NCBI GenBank assembly: GCA_030544235.1
Contig: CM060464.1
Span: 30,006,152-30,070,151, forward strand
Direction: 5' to 3'
Source: Lepturacanthus savala
Lineage: Eukaryota > Chordata > Actinopteri > Scombriformes > Trichiuridae
DNA length: 64,000 nucleotides
In this document: piece by piece, positions 36,613-45,501 of the stretch
How positions within the stretch are numbered: position 1 is the first letter of the stretch
Layout: the number at the start of each line of letters is the position of its first letter
Notes under the pieces: model-generated
Seen by the model: only the letters and a program-made list of their open reading frames with translations
Database searches by the model: none
What the model was told of the DNA's origin: nothing
Made by a program: the position numbers and the translations under genes

Positions 36613-37106
36613 ATTTGGCTTACTGAGAGATGAACTCAACTCACAGTCCTACTGCCAGTTCCTGGAAGACACCATTTTCAAGCAGTGGTACAAGAAGAAG
36701 TCGGCATCTTTCAAGAAAAAACATGATTTTCATGTAGGACAATGCTCCATCACATGCCTCCAAACACTCCATAGTGTGGATGGCCAGTAAAGGTCTAAAA
36801 CAGGGGTCTCCAAACCTGGTCCTGGAGATCTACTGTGGGTGCAGGTTTTTGTTCCAACCAAACAGGAACACAAAGTAGATCTCCAGGACCAGGGTTGGAG
36901 ACCCCTGGTCTAAAAGATGAAAAAATAATGACATGGCCCCCTTGCTCACCTGATCTGAACCCCATAGAGAACCAGTGGTCCCACATGAAACGTGAGCTCT
37001 ACAAGGAGGGAAAACAGTACACCTCTCTGAACAGTGTCTGGAAGGCTGTGGTTGCTGCTGCACACAATGTTGATGGTGAACAGATCAAGAAGCTGACGCA
37101 TATAGT
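36613..37106 (+). pseudogene. Decayed Tc1-like transposase, C-terminal half
   Basis: Translated pieces on the plus strand resemble the catalytic half of a Tc1-type transposase. FLEDTIFKQWYKKKSASFKK lies around 36660-36720. A degenerate second-Asp region (FHVGQCSITC) follows. Then come TWPPCSPDLNPIENQW and EGKQYTSLNSVWKAVVAAA at about 36930-37060. Frames shift between these parts and the expected D-N-A/D-P motif is lost, so the gene is dead. A 107-bp hAT-type MITE is inserted at 36801, and the LTR retrotransposon is inserted just after the last recognisable codons. The DNA-binding half and the terminal repeats are absent. Confidence 0.8.
36801..36907. mobile_element. hAT-type MITE, 107 bp, 8-bp TSD
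   Basis: Perfect target duplication GTCTAAAA at 36793-36800 and 36908-36915. The terminal inverted repeats are about 37 bp, beginning CAGGGGTCTCCAA, with few mismatches and a spacer of about 33 bp. An 8-bp duplication with CAGGG ends indicates hAT-superfamily mobilisation. It interrupts the Tc1 transposase relic; removing it and one TSD copy reconnects that coding text. Confidence 0.9.
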
Positions 37107-37111
37107 CAGTG
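37107..37111. repeat. Target-site duplication, left (CAGTG)
   Basis: Matches CAGTG at 43478-43482 on the other side of the LTR element. A 5-bp duplication is usual for Ty3/gypsy-type integrases. Confidence 0.85.
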
Positions 37112-37932
37112 TGTCACACCTAGGCTTAGGTGAGGGTAGTGTAACCCCTAAGCACTAGTGGATGAGAAAGGATGGCAGAGACACGCAACAGGGCAGAGTT
37201 CAGAATGATTTATTATATCAAGCTCAAAAGTGGCAAATTACTTGGGGCGCTCCAACATGCCTTTGGTGAAGACAAAAACACCATTAAACATCAAATACAA
37301 AGTAACACCAACACCAAAGTAACACCAATATACAAAGTATAACCACTTAACCCAAATACATTATAAACCACATTAAACATATTAAACTAGATTAAACACA
37401 TTAAACTACATTAAACATATTAAACTAGATTAAACACATTAAACTACATTAACGAAAATCCAACAACCATCGTTAATATAAACAAAATCAACTTCACCTT
37501 TAAATCAGGCAACACAGCTCCTCACAGCAACATCAGCAGCAGCAGCAGCAATCAGGCAAACAGCATGAACTGAGGATTCCATGCTCTTTTAAACCCCAGG
37601 CCTTCCCCAGGACTCCACCCACCTGGCATGAACCATTACAGGCTTCACATTTAAATCACTGTTTTTACCATTAATCAGGGTCCTCCCCTCTTTTAAATCT
37701 CAATCACATTAAACTGTTTTAACATGGATATTTTAACAGCATTTCTTTTAACATACTCTTTTTAACATTCAAGAAAGACATACTAAACATGGTTTGATCC
37801 ACCTGCACTCCTCTCTGGTGCAGGTGTGCTCAATCAGAGGTAATCAGTGGTATTTGGACATGAGACATGAGTCCTTGGTGGAGCTTGTCTTTATGTGAGG
37901 CCTATGGTGGCCATGTGCTCCCCATGGTCACA
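37112..37932 (-). repeat. 3' LTR, 821 bp
   Basis: It begins TGTCACACC and ends GGTCACA in plus orientation. It differs from the other LTR at 37205 (A/G), 37402 (T/G) and 37548 (G/T). An AATAAA polyadenylation signal on the minus strand lies at 37209-37214. A 38-bp unit is directly duplicated at about 37373-37448. The RNase H-containing frame ends inside this LTR. Confidence 0.95.
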
Positions 37933-38712
37933 TTTATCTTCCCCCTCTCCAGCAGCGACCAGCTCTGGCAGACGGGACAAGTAGTCAGCCAACAGGTTTG
38001 CCTTTCCGGCTTTGTGTCTAATGTTGAACCTATAGGGCTGTAGCGCCAGATACCACCTGGTAACTCTTGCATTTTTGTCTCTCATAGAGTTGATCCAGCT
38101 TAGTGCCCTATGGTCAGTCTCAAGATCAAAAGTCCTCCCTAACAGATAATAGCGGAGGCTGTCCAATGTCCACTTAATGGCCAGGCATTCCTTTTCGATA
38201 GTCGAGTACCTGGTCTCTCTTGGGTGTAGCTTGCGGCTCAAATACAAGACAGGCTGTTCCTCACCCTCCTTTCCTTGGGCCAATACGCTGCCTAGGCCCA
38301 CACCAGAAGCGTCAACTTGGACAAGGAAGCGTTGGGTGAAGTCAGGGCTTTGTAGAACAGGAAAGGAACAGAGAGCATTTTTGAGCTGGAGGAATGCTTC
38401 CGCACACTCTGTTGTCCATTTCACTGGATTAGAAGCAGCTTTTAAGGTCAGAGTTACCAGTGGAGCAGCGATGGTGGAAAAGTGTGGTATAAATCTTCTG
38501 TACCACCCAACAAGGCCTAAGAAGGATCTTACTTGTTTCTTGGTTCGAGGTCTTGGACTATCTCTAATGGCCTCCACCTTGTCGACTTGTGGCCGAATTT
38601 CTCCATTTCCAAGCTGATATCCAAGATAGCGAACTTCCCTCTTCGCCCAGACACATTTCTGTGTGTTGCAGGTAAGACCTGCAGAATGGATTCTGCCAAG
38701 GACTTGTCTCAA
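37891..38712 (-). CDS. Pol C-terminal part: RT end and RNase H
   Basis: The distal part of the retrotransposon polyprotein, out of frame with the main frame because of a shift near 38800. The first Met at 38712 is only the first in the open segment; the frame is open upstream to about 38798 and includes the RT catalytic motif YLDD just before that Met. In the 273-residue part, RSFLGLVGWYRRFIPHFS (about 62-79) is the conserved segment following the RT fingers/palm. The RNase H domain follows with D134 (VQVDASGVGLG), E175 (IEKECLAI), D200 (ETDHRAL), H233 and D243 (KANLLADYLSR). It terminates within the 3' LTR. The enzyme would copy element RNA to DNA and degrade the template. Not a separate gene. 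Confidence 0.9.
   Translation of the reverse strand: MRQVLGRIHSAGLTCNTQKCVWAKREVRYLGYQLGNGEIRPQVDKVEAIRDSPRPRTKKQVRSFLGLVGWYRRFIPHFSTIAAPLVTLTLKAASNPVKWTTECAEAFLQLKNALCSFPVLQSPDFTQRFLVQVDASGVGLGSVLAQGKEGEEQPVLYLSRKLHPRETRYSTIEKECLAIKWTLDSLRYYLLGRTFDLETDHRALSWINSMRDKNARVTRWYLALQPYRFNIRHKAGKANLLADYLSRLPELVAAGEGEDKCDHGEHMATIGLT
37938..37950 (-). promoter_or_regulatory. Polypurine tract (plus-strand DNA primer site)
   Basis: On the minus strand GGAGAGGGGGAAG lies five bases (ATAAA) before the start of the 3' LTR, the place where second-strand synthesis is primed in LTR retroelements. Confidence 0.8.
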
Positions 38713-38750
38713 GTGGGACAGATGGTCCTCCCATGAGGTGCTGAAGACAA

Positions 38751-41700
38751 CTACATCGTCAAGGTAGGCAGCACTGAACTGCTCGCATCCTTGCAGAACT
38801 CCATTAGACGTTGGAAAGTTGCCGGTGCTCCATGAAGTCCAAAGGGCATGACTGTATATTGATAGAGGCCAGTTGGGGTGCGGAAAGCAGTGTATTCTCT
38901 GGATGCCTTCTCCAGCGGCACTTGCAAGTATCCTTTACAGAGATCAATCGTGGTCAGATACACAGCTCTGCCTAGCCGTTCAAGTAGATCGTCAATCCGT
39001 GGCATTGGATAAGCATCAAATTTTGACACTGCATTCAACTTCCTTTGATCATTACAGATTCTGAGTGTCGTGTCCTTCTTTGGAACAAGTACAATTGGAC
39101 TGCACCACTCACTGATGGATGGTTCAACTACTCCAAGATCCAGCATGGTTTGAATTTCCTGGTTAAGAGGACCTAGCAGCCTCTCTGGCACTCTGTATGG
39201 TCGCTGACGGATAGGGTTAGGATCCTTCAAGCGAATGACATGCTCAATCAAGTGGGTTTTCCCTGGTTTCCCACTGAACAGCACTGGGTACTCTTGAAAA
39301 ACTTGTAAAAGTTCAAGGGCCTGCTTCTTGAGTAAGTGACTGAGATCAACCTGCTGACTGATGGTTAGCATGGAGAGGTCTGTGTCCTCCATCTCATCCT
39401 CTGAACTTGCTTCCTGGGCCATCATCACATTCCCTACCAAGCCGCTGGTGTCTGAGGTGGACGATTTTCCGGGCTTAACTCCCTCCAACATGCTTTTCTC
39501 CTTCCACTCTTTAAGAAGATTGACATGGTATACCTGGGAGGCCTTTCCTTTATCCGGATGAGACACTTCATAGGTCACAGGACCAACTTGGCGAATAATG
39601 GAGTATGGCCCTTGCCACTGGGCAAGAAGTTTGTTGCTTGTTGTAGGGAGCAGCAGTAGCACTCTTTGACCTGGTTGCAGCACTCTGTTTCGGGCCCTCT
39701 GATCATACCAGGTCTTTTGCTTCAGTTGGCATTTTGTTAGATTGTCTCTTGCCTTAGCCCTGTACTGCTCCAAACGGTCGCGCATCTGTAGCACATAGGA
39801 AAGAACACTTTGTGATGAGGGATGTTTGGACTCCCATGATTTCTTTAAAAGATCCAGCGGTCCTTGAACTGAGAAACCATAAAGGAGTTCAAAGGGGGAG
39901 AACCCAGTTGAGGCCTGTGGTACCTCTCTGTAAGCAAAAAGAACAAAAGGAAGCCACTTGTCCCAATCTCTGCCTGTGTCATCCACAAACTTTCGGAGCA
40001 TTGCCTTCAGCGTCTGATTAAAACGCTCCACTAATCCGTCAGTCTGTGGGTGATATGGGGTGGTACGAATACCAGTGATGCCAAGCTGTTTATGTAGCTG
40101 CTTCATGAGCTGTGAATTGAAATTGGTACCCTGATCAGTTAGGATCTCATCAGGGATACCCACTCGAGAAAACAGCTGGACAAGGGCTTTGATTATCTGA
40201 GGTGTCTTGATACTTCTGAGTGGAAAAGCCTCCGGGAACCGGGTGGCATAATCACAGATGACAAGGATGTATTCATGCCCAGCACTACTTTTTTCAAGTG
40301 GACCAACAATGTCCATGGCAACTCGTTGGAAGGGAGTGTCGATGACTGGCAGGGGCAGAAGAGGAACTTTTTCAGGTCGCTTGGGAGAAGTCTTTTGACA
40401 CTCCGGACAAGTTTGACAATGTTCAATGACATCTCTGTACATTAAGGGCCAGAAGAATCTTGCTTTGACTCGGGCAAAGGTTTTATCTTGGCCCAAATGA
40501 CCTGCCCATGGAATGGAATGGGAAAGCTGTAACACAAGTGGCCTGCAACTTACAGGTACCACCAAACGATTCTCTGGCTCGCCTACCACATACAGCACAT
40601 CATTCTCAAGTACATATTTCTCGCTAGGGTCAGGGTGAGAGGTAGACTTCGCATCAGCCATCTTGGCAAACAAAGGAATGAGGGAAGGATCAGCTCTTTG
40701 AAGTGCCCCAATATTCACTGGTACCTGCCATTCTTTAGCGGTTTCCAAGACAGGGACATAATCATGAAGTGGCGCTCCTCTGACCTTCTCTTGGCGACGT
40801 TGGCTTCTGCTTTTGCGAGGCCCCTTGTGACCACCTTGACAGAGAGTGGGGTCAAAGTCAGGAAGGGGTTCCAACCCTTGCTTGGCAGCTTGAGAGCGAG
40901 TGAGGACTGGATAAGATCCATGACTGGAGAATACTGACGGATGAGTTGTAACTTGTTGCTGGCGAATTGTACGAATGAGATCATACAAGATAGGTAGGTC
41001 TCGTCCCAAGATCATCTCATGAGGCAGGTTGTCAAGAACTCCCATTCGGAGGATATAAGCCTGACCATCAACAGTAATAGTCATATCAGCCACTGGATAG
41101 GGTTTGTCATCACCATGCACACACTGAATAGTTGTGACATTACTGTAGTCAAAACTGCCAAGAGGCACAAAGTCACGCTTGATAAGCGAAGTAAAACTCC
41201 CGGTGTCAAGCAAAGCCCGGACAAGATGACCATTGGCAGTGGCATCGGCGAAGACTGGTTCGGAATCCACACCAAACTCTGTCAGAACTGACATATCTGC
41301 AACATGGGCTTGGGAATGAGGCAGATGGCAAAGACTGGACAGCTTGGGACCTTTCAGAGGGCAGACGGAGGCCCGATGACCTGGCTGCTGACAATGGAAA
41401 CAAATAAGGTCATTAGGTGGATAACTTCGCTCAGGGTGTCCTTTCGCCTGTCTGGTTACCCCCTGGCCACTCGGTCTGTAATCAGTTCCTCTGAAGGGCA
41501 GACAATCAGTTCCATCCTTGGTCCATCGTACCGTTTCTCTGGGATTCAGTTTCCGTGGTGGTCTCATCCCCTTACGGGCATTCAAGTATTGGCCAGCCAA
41601 TCTAGCTGCTGTAAGCCCATCTTTTGGCTCATGTTCTTTGATCCAGGTAGTCATTTCCATTGGAAGCATGCGAAGGAGCTGTTCAAGAATAATCACCTCA

Positions 41701-42662
41701 GTGATTTCTTCTTTAGACCGCTTCTCTGGAGTCATCCACCTCCTATAGAGGCCTCTTAACCGGTCATAAGTCTCTCTGGGGAATTCACCAGAAGGTACGT
41801 ATGTGGACCTGAACTGGAGCCTATATGTTTCAGGGGAAATATCAAATTTAGCTAGGAGTGCATTTTTAAGGTCAGGGTAACTGTTTGAGTCCTGCTCATC
41901 CATTGCTGAATAGGCATCAAGAGCCTTTCCTGTGAGCAGTGGTACAAGTCTGCATGCCCACTCCGAAGAGGGCCAACCCCATGTACGAGCCATGCGCTCA
42001 AAACGAACTAAAAAGTTTTCAATGTCCTCTCCCTGTTCAAAAGGAAGCATCTTCGGACCCCCACGGTAGCCTAAATCAGTGTGAGCCACAGGTTGATAAG
42101 AGTCAATGGGTTGAATAGGGGGTATAGGACTTGGGGTGGAACGATGACGTGGAGGGGCTCGCGGAGCAGGTGTGGGCAGCGGCATACGTGGACTTTCCCC
42201 CGCAATGGAGGTGTTGGAGCTGGGGCAAGGGAGAGCAGTGCTGGTAGAGGGCAACATCACAGTCTTCAGCTCTCGGAGTTCGTTGACCAGGACATCCTCT
42301 CTATGCTTTTGGTTGAGCAGGAAGTCCTTGAGAAGAGAGGCCAACTCCGACCCTTCCTCTGGTTTGGCCTGGACATGGAGCCTGGAGGGGCCTGTTTCTT
42401 CAGGCCTGACCTTGACCTCCTCTGGCTCTAGATGGCGCGTCTTCCTCGTAGCCTTCTTAGGTTTGGCTGCACGTTCCTCAACATACATGCGGTCCTCCTC
42501 CCCTGAGCCTTCAGAGCCCGCCGTGGTCCAACCAGCTTCCTCATCTGCTCCTCCTGTAATTGCCACTTTTGATACTTGAGATCGTAAACCATCCCTTCCT
42601 CTATATGCCCCTCTTTTGGACCCTCTGCGGCCTGCCATCCCACCACTGCCACCAAATGTCAC
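38751..42662 (-). CDS. Gag-Pol polyprotein (Gag, PR, IN, N-terminal RT)
   Basis: A single open frame of 1303 codons. The Gag capsid lies at about 205-362; its distal part (282-362, including TPEKRSKEEITEVIILEQLL) closely resembles the SCAN domain. A zinc knuckle C421-x2-C424-x4-H429-x4-C434 follows. The aspartic protease is at DTG 486-488 with ILGRD at 551-555. The integrase has a zinc-binding H715/H722/C752/C755, a core D784, D843, E879 (35 residues between the last two) and a GPY motif at 1018-1020. RT begins near 1120 (VPKKD, TTID with D1240, PFGLHGAPATFQRLM) and is cut off by a frameshift. Emerson and Thomas derived the vertebrate SCAN domain from Gmr1-like capsids, which fits. The first Met lies in the LTR edge; the Met at residue 9 (42636-42638) is the likelier start. 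Confidence 0.93.
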   Translation of the reverse strand: MTFGGSGGMAGRRGSKRGAYRGRDGLRSQVSKVAITGGADEEAGWTTAGSEGSGEEDRMYVEERAAKPKKATRKTRHLEPEEVKVRPEETGPSRLHVQAKPEEGSELASLLKDFLLNQKHREDVLVNELRELKTVMLPSTSTALPCPSSNTSIAGESPRMPLPTPAPRAPPRHRSTPSPIPPIQPIDSYQPVAHTDLGYRGGPKMLPFEQGEDIENFLVRFERMARTWGWPSSEWACRLVPLLTGKALDAYSAMDEQDSNSYPDLKNALLAKFDISPETYRLQFRSTYVPSGEFPRETYDRLRGLYRRWMTPEKRSKEEITEVIILEQLLRMLPMEMTTWIKEHEPKDGLTAARLAGQYLNARKGMRPPRKLNPRETVRWTKDGTDCLPFRGTDYRPSGQGVTRQAKGHPERSYPPNDLICFHCQQPGHRASVCPLKGPKLSSLCHLPHSQAHVADMSVLTEFGVDSEPVFADATANGHLVRALLDTGSFTSLIKRDFVPLGSFDYSNVTTIQCVHGDDKPYPVADMTITVDGQAYILRMGVLDNLPHEMILGRDLPILYDLIRTIRQQQVTTHPSVFSSHGSYPVLTRSQAAKQGLEPLPDFDPTLCQGGHKGPRKSRSQRRQEKVRGAPLHDYVPVLETAKEWQVPVNIGALQRADPSLIPLFAKMADAKSTSHPDPSEKYVLENDVLYVVGEPENRLVVPVSCRPLVLQLSHSIPWAGHLGQDKTFARVKARFFWPLMYRDVIEHCQTCPECQKTSPKRPEKVPLLPLPVIDTPFQRVAMDIVGPLEKSSAGHEYILVICDYATRFPEAFPLRSIKTPQIIKALVQLFSRVGIPDEILTDQGTNFNSQLMKQLHKQLGITGIRTTPYHPQTDGLVERFNQTLKAMLRKFVDDTGRDWDKWLPFVLFAYREVPQASTGFSPFELLYGFSVQGPLDLLKKSWESKHPSSQSVLSYVLQMRDRLEQYRAKARDNLTKCQLKQKTWYDQRARNRVLQPGQRVLLLLPTTSNKLLAQWQGPYSIIRQVGPVTYEVSHPDKGKASQVYHVNLLKEWKEKSMLEGVKPGKSSTSDTSGLVGNVMMAQEASSEDEMEDTDLSMLTISQQVDLSHLLKKQALELLQVFQEYPVLFSGKPGKTHLIEHVIRLKDPNPIRQRPYRVPERLLGPLNQEIQTMLDLGVVEPSISEWCSPIVLVPKKDTTLRICNDQRKLNAVSKFDAYPMPRIDDLLERLGRAVYLTTIDLCKGYLQVPLEKASREYTAFRTPTGLYQYTVMPFGLHGAPATFQRLMEFCKDASSSVLPTLTM
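42637..42654 (-). promoter_or_regulatory. Primer-binding-site candidate
   Basis: On the minus strand TGGTGGCAGTGGTGGGAT starts two bases after the 5' LTR. It opens with the TGG complementary to a tRNA CCA end. It partly resembles a site for a leucine tRNA, from memory of vertebrate tRNA-Leu 3' ends; the match is imperfect. It overlaps the likely Gag start codon. Confidence 0.5.
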
Positions 42663-43477
42663 ACCTAGGCTTAGGTGAGGGTAGTGTAACCCCTAAGCAC
42701 TAGTGGATGAGAAAGGATGGCAGAGACACGCAACAGGGCAGAGTTCAGAGTGATTTATTATATCAAGCTCAAAAGTGGCAAATTACTTGGGGCGCTCCAA
42801 CATGCCTTTGGTGAAGACAAAAACACCATTAAACATCAAATACAAAGTAACACCAACACCAAAGTAACACCAATATACAAAGTATAACCACTTAACCCAA
42901 ATACATTATAAACCACATTAAACATATTAAACTAGATTAAACACATGAAACTACATTAAACATATTAAACTAGATTAAACACATTAAACTACATTAACGA
43001 AAATCCAACAACCATCGTTAATATAAACAAAATCAACTTCACCTTTAAATCAGGCAACACAGCTCCTCACAGCAACATCAGCAGCAGCAGCATCAATCAG
43101 GCAAACAGCATGAACTGAGGATTCCATGCTCTTTTAAACCCCAGGCCTTCCCCAGGACTCCACCCACCTGGCATGAACCATTACAGGCTTCACATTTAAA
43201 TCACTGTTTTTACCATTAATCAGGGTCCTCCCCTCTTTTAAATCTCAATCACATTAAACTGTTTTAACATGGATATTTTAACAGCATTTCTTTTAACATA
43301 CTCTTTTTAACATTCAAGAAAGACATACTAAACATGGTTTGATCCACCTGCACTCCTCTCTGGTGCAGGTGTGCTCAATCAGAGGTAATCAGTGGTATTT
43401 GGACATGAGACATGAGTCCTTGGTGGAGCTTGTCTTTATGTGAGGCCTATGGTGGCCATGTGCTCCCCATGGTCACA
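42657..43477 (-). repeat. 5' LTR, 821 bp (contains promoter)
   Basis: Same length and ends as the other LTR, with differences at 42750, 42947 and 43093. On the minus strand a TATA-like TTTAAAAG lies near 43129-43138, a plausible promoter for element RNA. AATAAA lies at 42754-42759. Confidence 0.95.
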
Positions 43478-43482
43478 CAGTG
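43478..43482. repeat. Target-site duplication, right (CAGTG)
   Basis: Identical to 37107-37111. It fixes the right boundary of the LTR element. Confidence 0.85.
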
Positions 43483-43690
43483 TCTTCACCGACTTCTACA
43501 CTACTTTGTCTTTTTAGCTTAGTGCTTATTTCTCAGCTCTGATTCTTTTCTTAGTGTGTTACCTTTTGTGTTGGACTTTGTCTGCTCCTTGTGTGAGGTT
43601 TTGTTTTTGCCAGCTTCTGTAGTAAAGTCTCCATGTGAGTGATTCTATGTTGCTGTGGCCCTTTCAGTCTCTGTGTTTAAAACAGTTCAT
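43483..43690. repeat. Pyrimidine-rich repeat, right half
   Basis: T-rich text ('ctttgtctgctccttgtgtg', 'gttttgtttttgccagc', 'gtagtaaagtctcc') of the same style as 36430-36612. Probably the continuation of the repeat into which the Tc1 relic and LTR element were inserted. Confidence 0.3.
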
Positions 43691-44388
43691 CACAATAACC
43701 TACAGAAACACTAATGTGCTGTCAGGATTTTAATGGTGATGAGGTGACATTGTGGTGGGAAGTAGGATGTGTGAAGCAGCGTGGATCCGTGACTGGAGGA
43801 TTAAAGTGGAAGATAGAAAAAGTCTTTGAAGCTTGTTAAATTTTCTCACACAACTTAATCAGTATTCATAACAAATGCTCTCTGAAGGTTAGTTTATCAT
43901 TTCTGGGGAACCAGAGAACACAGTGATATGAAAACTTTTTGACATCCTTGTGGTGGTGTATAAAGACTCAAGACTCAGCACTGTACGGCACTTCATCTAG
44001 TCTGTAAGTTGTTACTATTTCAGCTCAGTGGTGAAAGGGAAGGAACACAAACACCAGATGTTAAAGTGAAATAAAGTTATTATTTCTAAATCTATCTTGC
44101 CTAGTTCCTAGAATTCCCATAGTACCTCATTCATTACACAACAAGTTTATCACAAAACCCAACAAAGAGGGTTGATCTGCAGGAAATCACAAGGATGCCC
44201 AAGTGAATGGTCAGCTGTTTTGAATGCATAACTTGTTAATTATTATTTATTTATTTATTTTTATTAATTGACCAGCAAGGAAGAAAATAATTAACTTTAA
44301 GGTTGAGTAACACCAAAAATATCACAGGCAACACTAAATGTTACACTGATATATTTGTTTCATTTCTAACTAGAAAAGCAATCTGTAC
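43691..44388. other. No gene or clear element seen
   Basis: AT-rich noncoding sequence with a TTTA run at about 44240-44262. Confidence 0.5.
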
Positions 44389-44597
44389 AGTGGCCCTGAA
44401 GTGCAAATCACAGCAAATCAGAAATCCCAATGACTTTAATCAAACAGCAAAATGTGGGTACCTTCAGGCAACAAGAACTGCTGCTCAGAGGAAAGGTGAG
44501 AATGGAGAGTTAGTCGTGAGCCTTTCCTTCATCTTTCCCGGTTTGGTTAATGTTGTGTTTTCTGAGTTGTTGTGATTTGCACTTCAGGGCCAACGTA
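44389..44597. mobile_element. MITE with ~45-bp terminal inverted repeats
   Basis: The left arm starts near 44391 (GGCCCTGAAGTGCAAATCAC). Its complement is at about 44572-44592 (GTGATTTGCACTTCAGGGCC), with similarity continuing inward. No coding sequence. The superfamily was not resolved because the target duplication is unclear. Confidence 0.7.
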
Positions 44598-44808
44598 ACT
44601 GAGAGCACAGGCCTCTGCCAAACATACAGCCAAGCTATGCAGGTGCCAGATATTATGATCATCAAACAATGGCACCTGGTTGAAGGTCCATTTACAATCA
44701 TCTGAAAGTTTGACAAAAATCCTGGCTGAACATTTTGAGTTCTCTTGCTAACAGACAAACCCTGGTGATCATGTTAACCTCCTCCTCGGAGGAGGAGGTA
44801 ATAAGCTT
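44598..44808. repeat. Dispersed repeat copy ('cctccttgg.ggaggtaat' tail)
   Basis: The words 'gcctctgcca', 'ggcacctg.ttgaag.tccattta', 'aaagtttga.aaaaatc', 'tttgagtt' and a terminal 'aacctcct..ggaggtaat' are shared in order with 50436-50735 and, for the second half, 52500-52678. Family not named. Confidence 0.6.
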
Positions 44809-45418
44809 TTTCTTAGTGTAGTGTGAAAATGAACCCAACACAATTTGGTTTCCAATGCTTTTTGTGAATATTTGATTTTGGTTATTGAACAGTTATTGAA
44901 CATTCCTGCATAACATGGCCTAAATAAAAATATAAAATAGCATTTGTTTTTTGAGAGGATTACTCCAAAGTATATTGGAGAATACTATAAAATAACCCCC
45001 CCAAAACATTGCTTCATTTAGAATGTTTTGTAAATGTTATGTTTGACAAAACCATTTCACAACATTCCTACTCATCCATTGTGGGAGTGTCATCAAACAT
45101 AAAGCTGGAAGGAACCTTCCCTGAGCTTTATGTGTTCACTCTGCTCGGTTACTGCATCCACAGGACTATATATACAATCAGTGGCAGCTCTACTAACAGA
45201 GAATTCATCTTCTCTATTGATAAATATTTATGTGGTTTCCTGCCCTCCACTCTCTCCACACTGAGATGTGCTCCGCTGCCCACATGTCTTTGTGCTTTCT
45301 CAAATCCACTTCCAGATTTGAGAACTTGCAGAGACAGATTCATACATACTATATTACACTGTCACACACGTTTCTCTTTTTGGAGTTTATATCACATTTC
45401 AATCCCATGCAATGTGAT
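44809..45418. other. No gene supported
   Basis: A 175-codon plus-strand frame (45009-45536) spans this stretch and the palindrome that follows it. It has no recognisable motif, and running through a palindrome argues against a real protein. Confidence 0.45.
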
Positions 45419-45464
45419 TACATGCATTTGTTGTAATGCAGCTGCATTACAACAAATGCATGTA
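45419..45464. repeat. Perfect 46-bp palindrome, no spacer
   Basis: Each 23-base arm is the exact complement of the other, with the centre between 45441 and 45442 (GCAG|CTGC). I checked every base pair; the first mismatch is at 45418/45465. It could extrude as a cruciform. It may derive from an inverted duplication. Confidence 0.95.
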
Positions 45465-45501
45465 TTTTCATGCTTTAACATACATATTACTGTGATTCAA
45501 T

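Larger units (their letters stand above)
37112..43477 (-). mobile_element. Gmr1-like Ty3/gypsy LTR retrotransposon, 6366 bp
   Basis: A complete element in minus orientation, flanked by CAGTG duplications. Both LTRs are 821 bp with TG...CA ends and differ at only three positions, implying a recent insertion. Domain order along the transcript is Gag (SCAN-like capsid, zinc knuckle), protease, integrase, reverse transcriptase, RNase H. Integrase before RT is the Ty1/copia order, but the integrase GPY/F segment and the RT/RNase H resemble Ty3/gypsy. Goodwin and Poulter described this combination for the deuterostome Gmr1-like group. There is no envelope-like frame. A frameshift near 38800 splits the RT, so this copy is probably not autonomous. 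Confidence 0.93.

Noticed and set aside
36835..37158. 107-codon plus-strand frame taken as a gene
   Set aside because: It begins inside a hAT MITE, continues through a Tc1 transposase relic and ends in an LTR; an accidental fusion.
37112..43477. Endogenous retrovirus with envelope
   Set aside because: No envelope-like frame between RNase H and the 3' LTR; the last frame ends in the LTR and the pol order is Gmr1-like, not retroviral.
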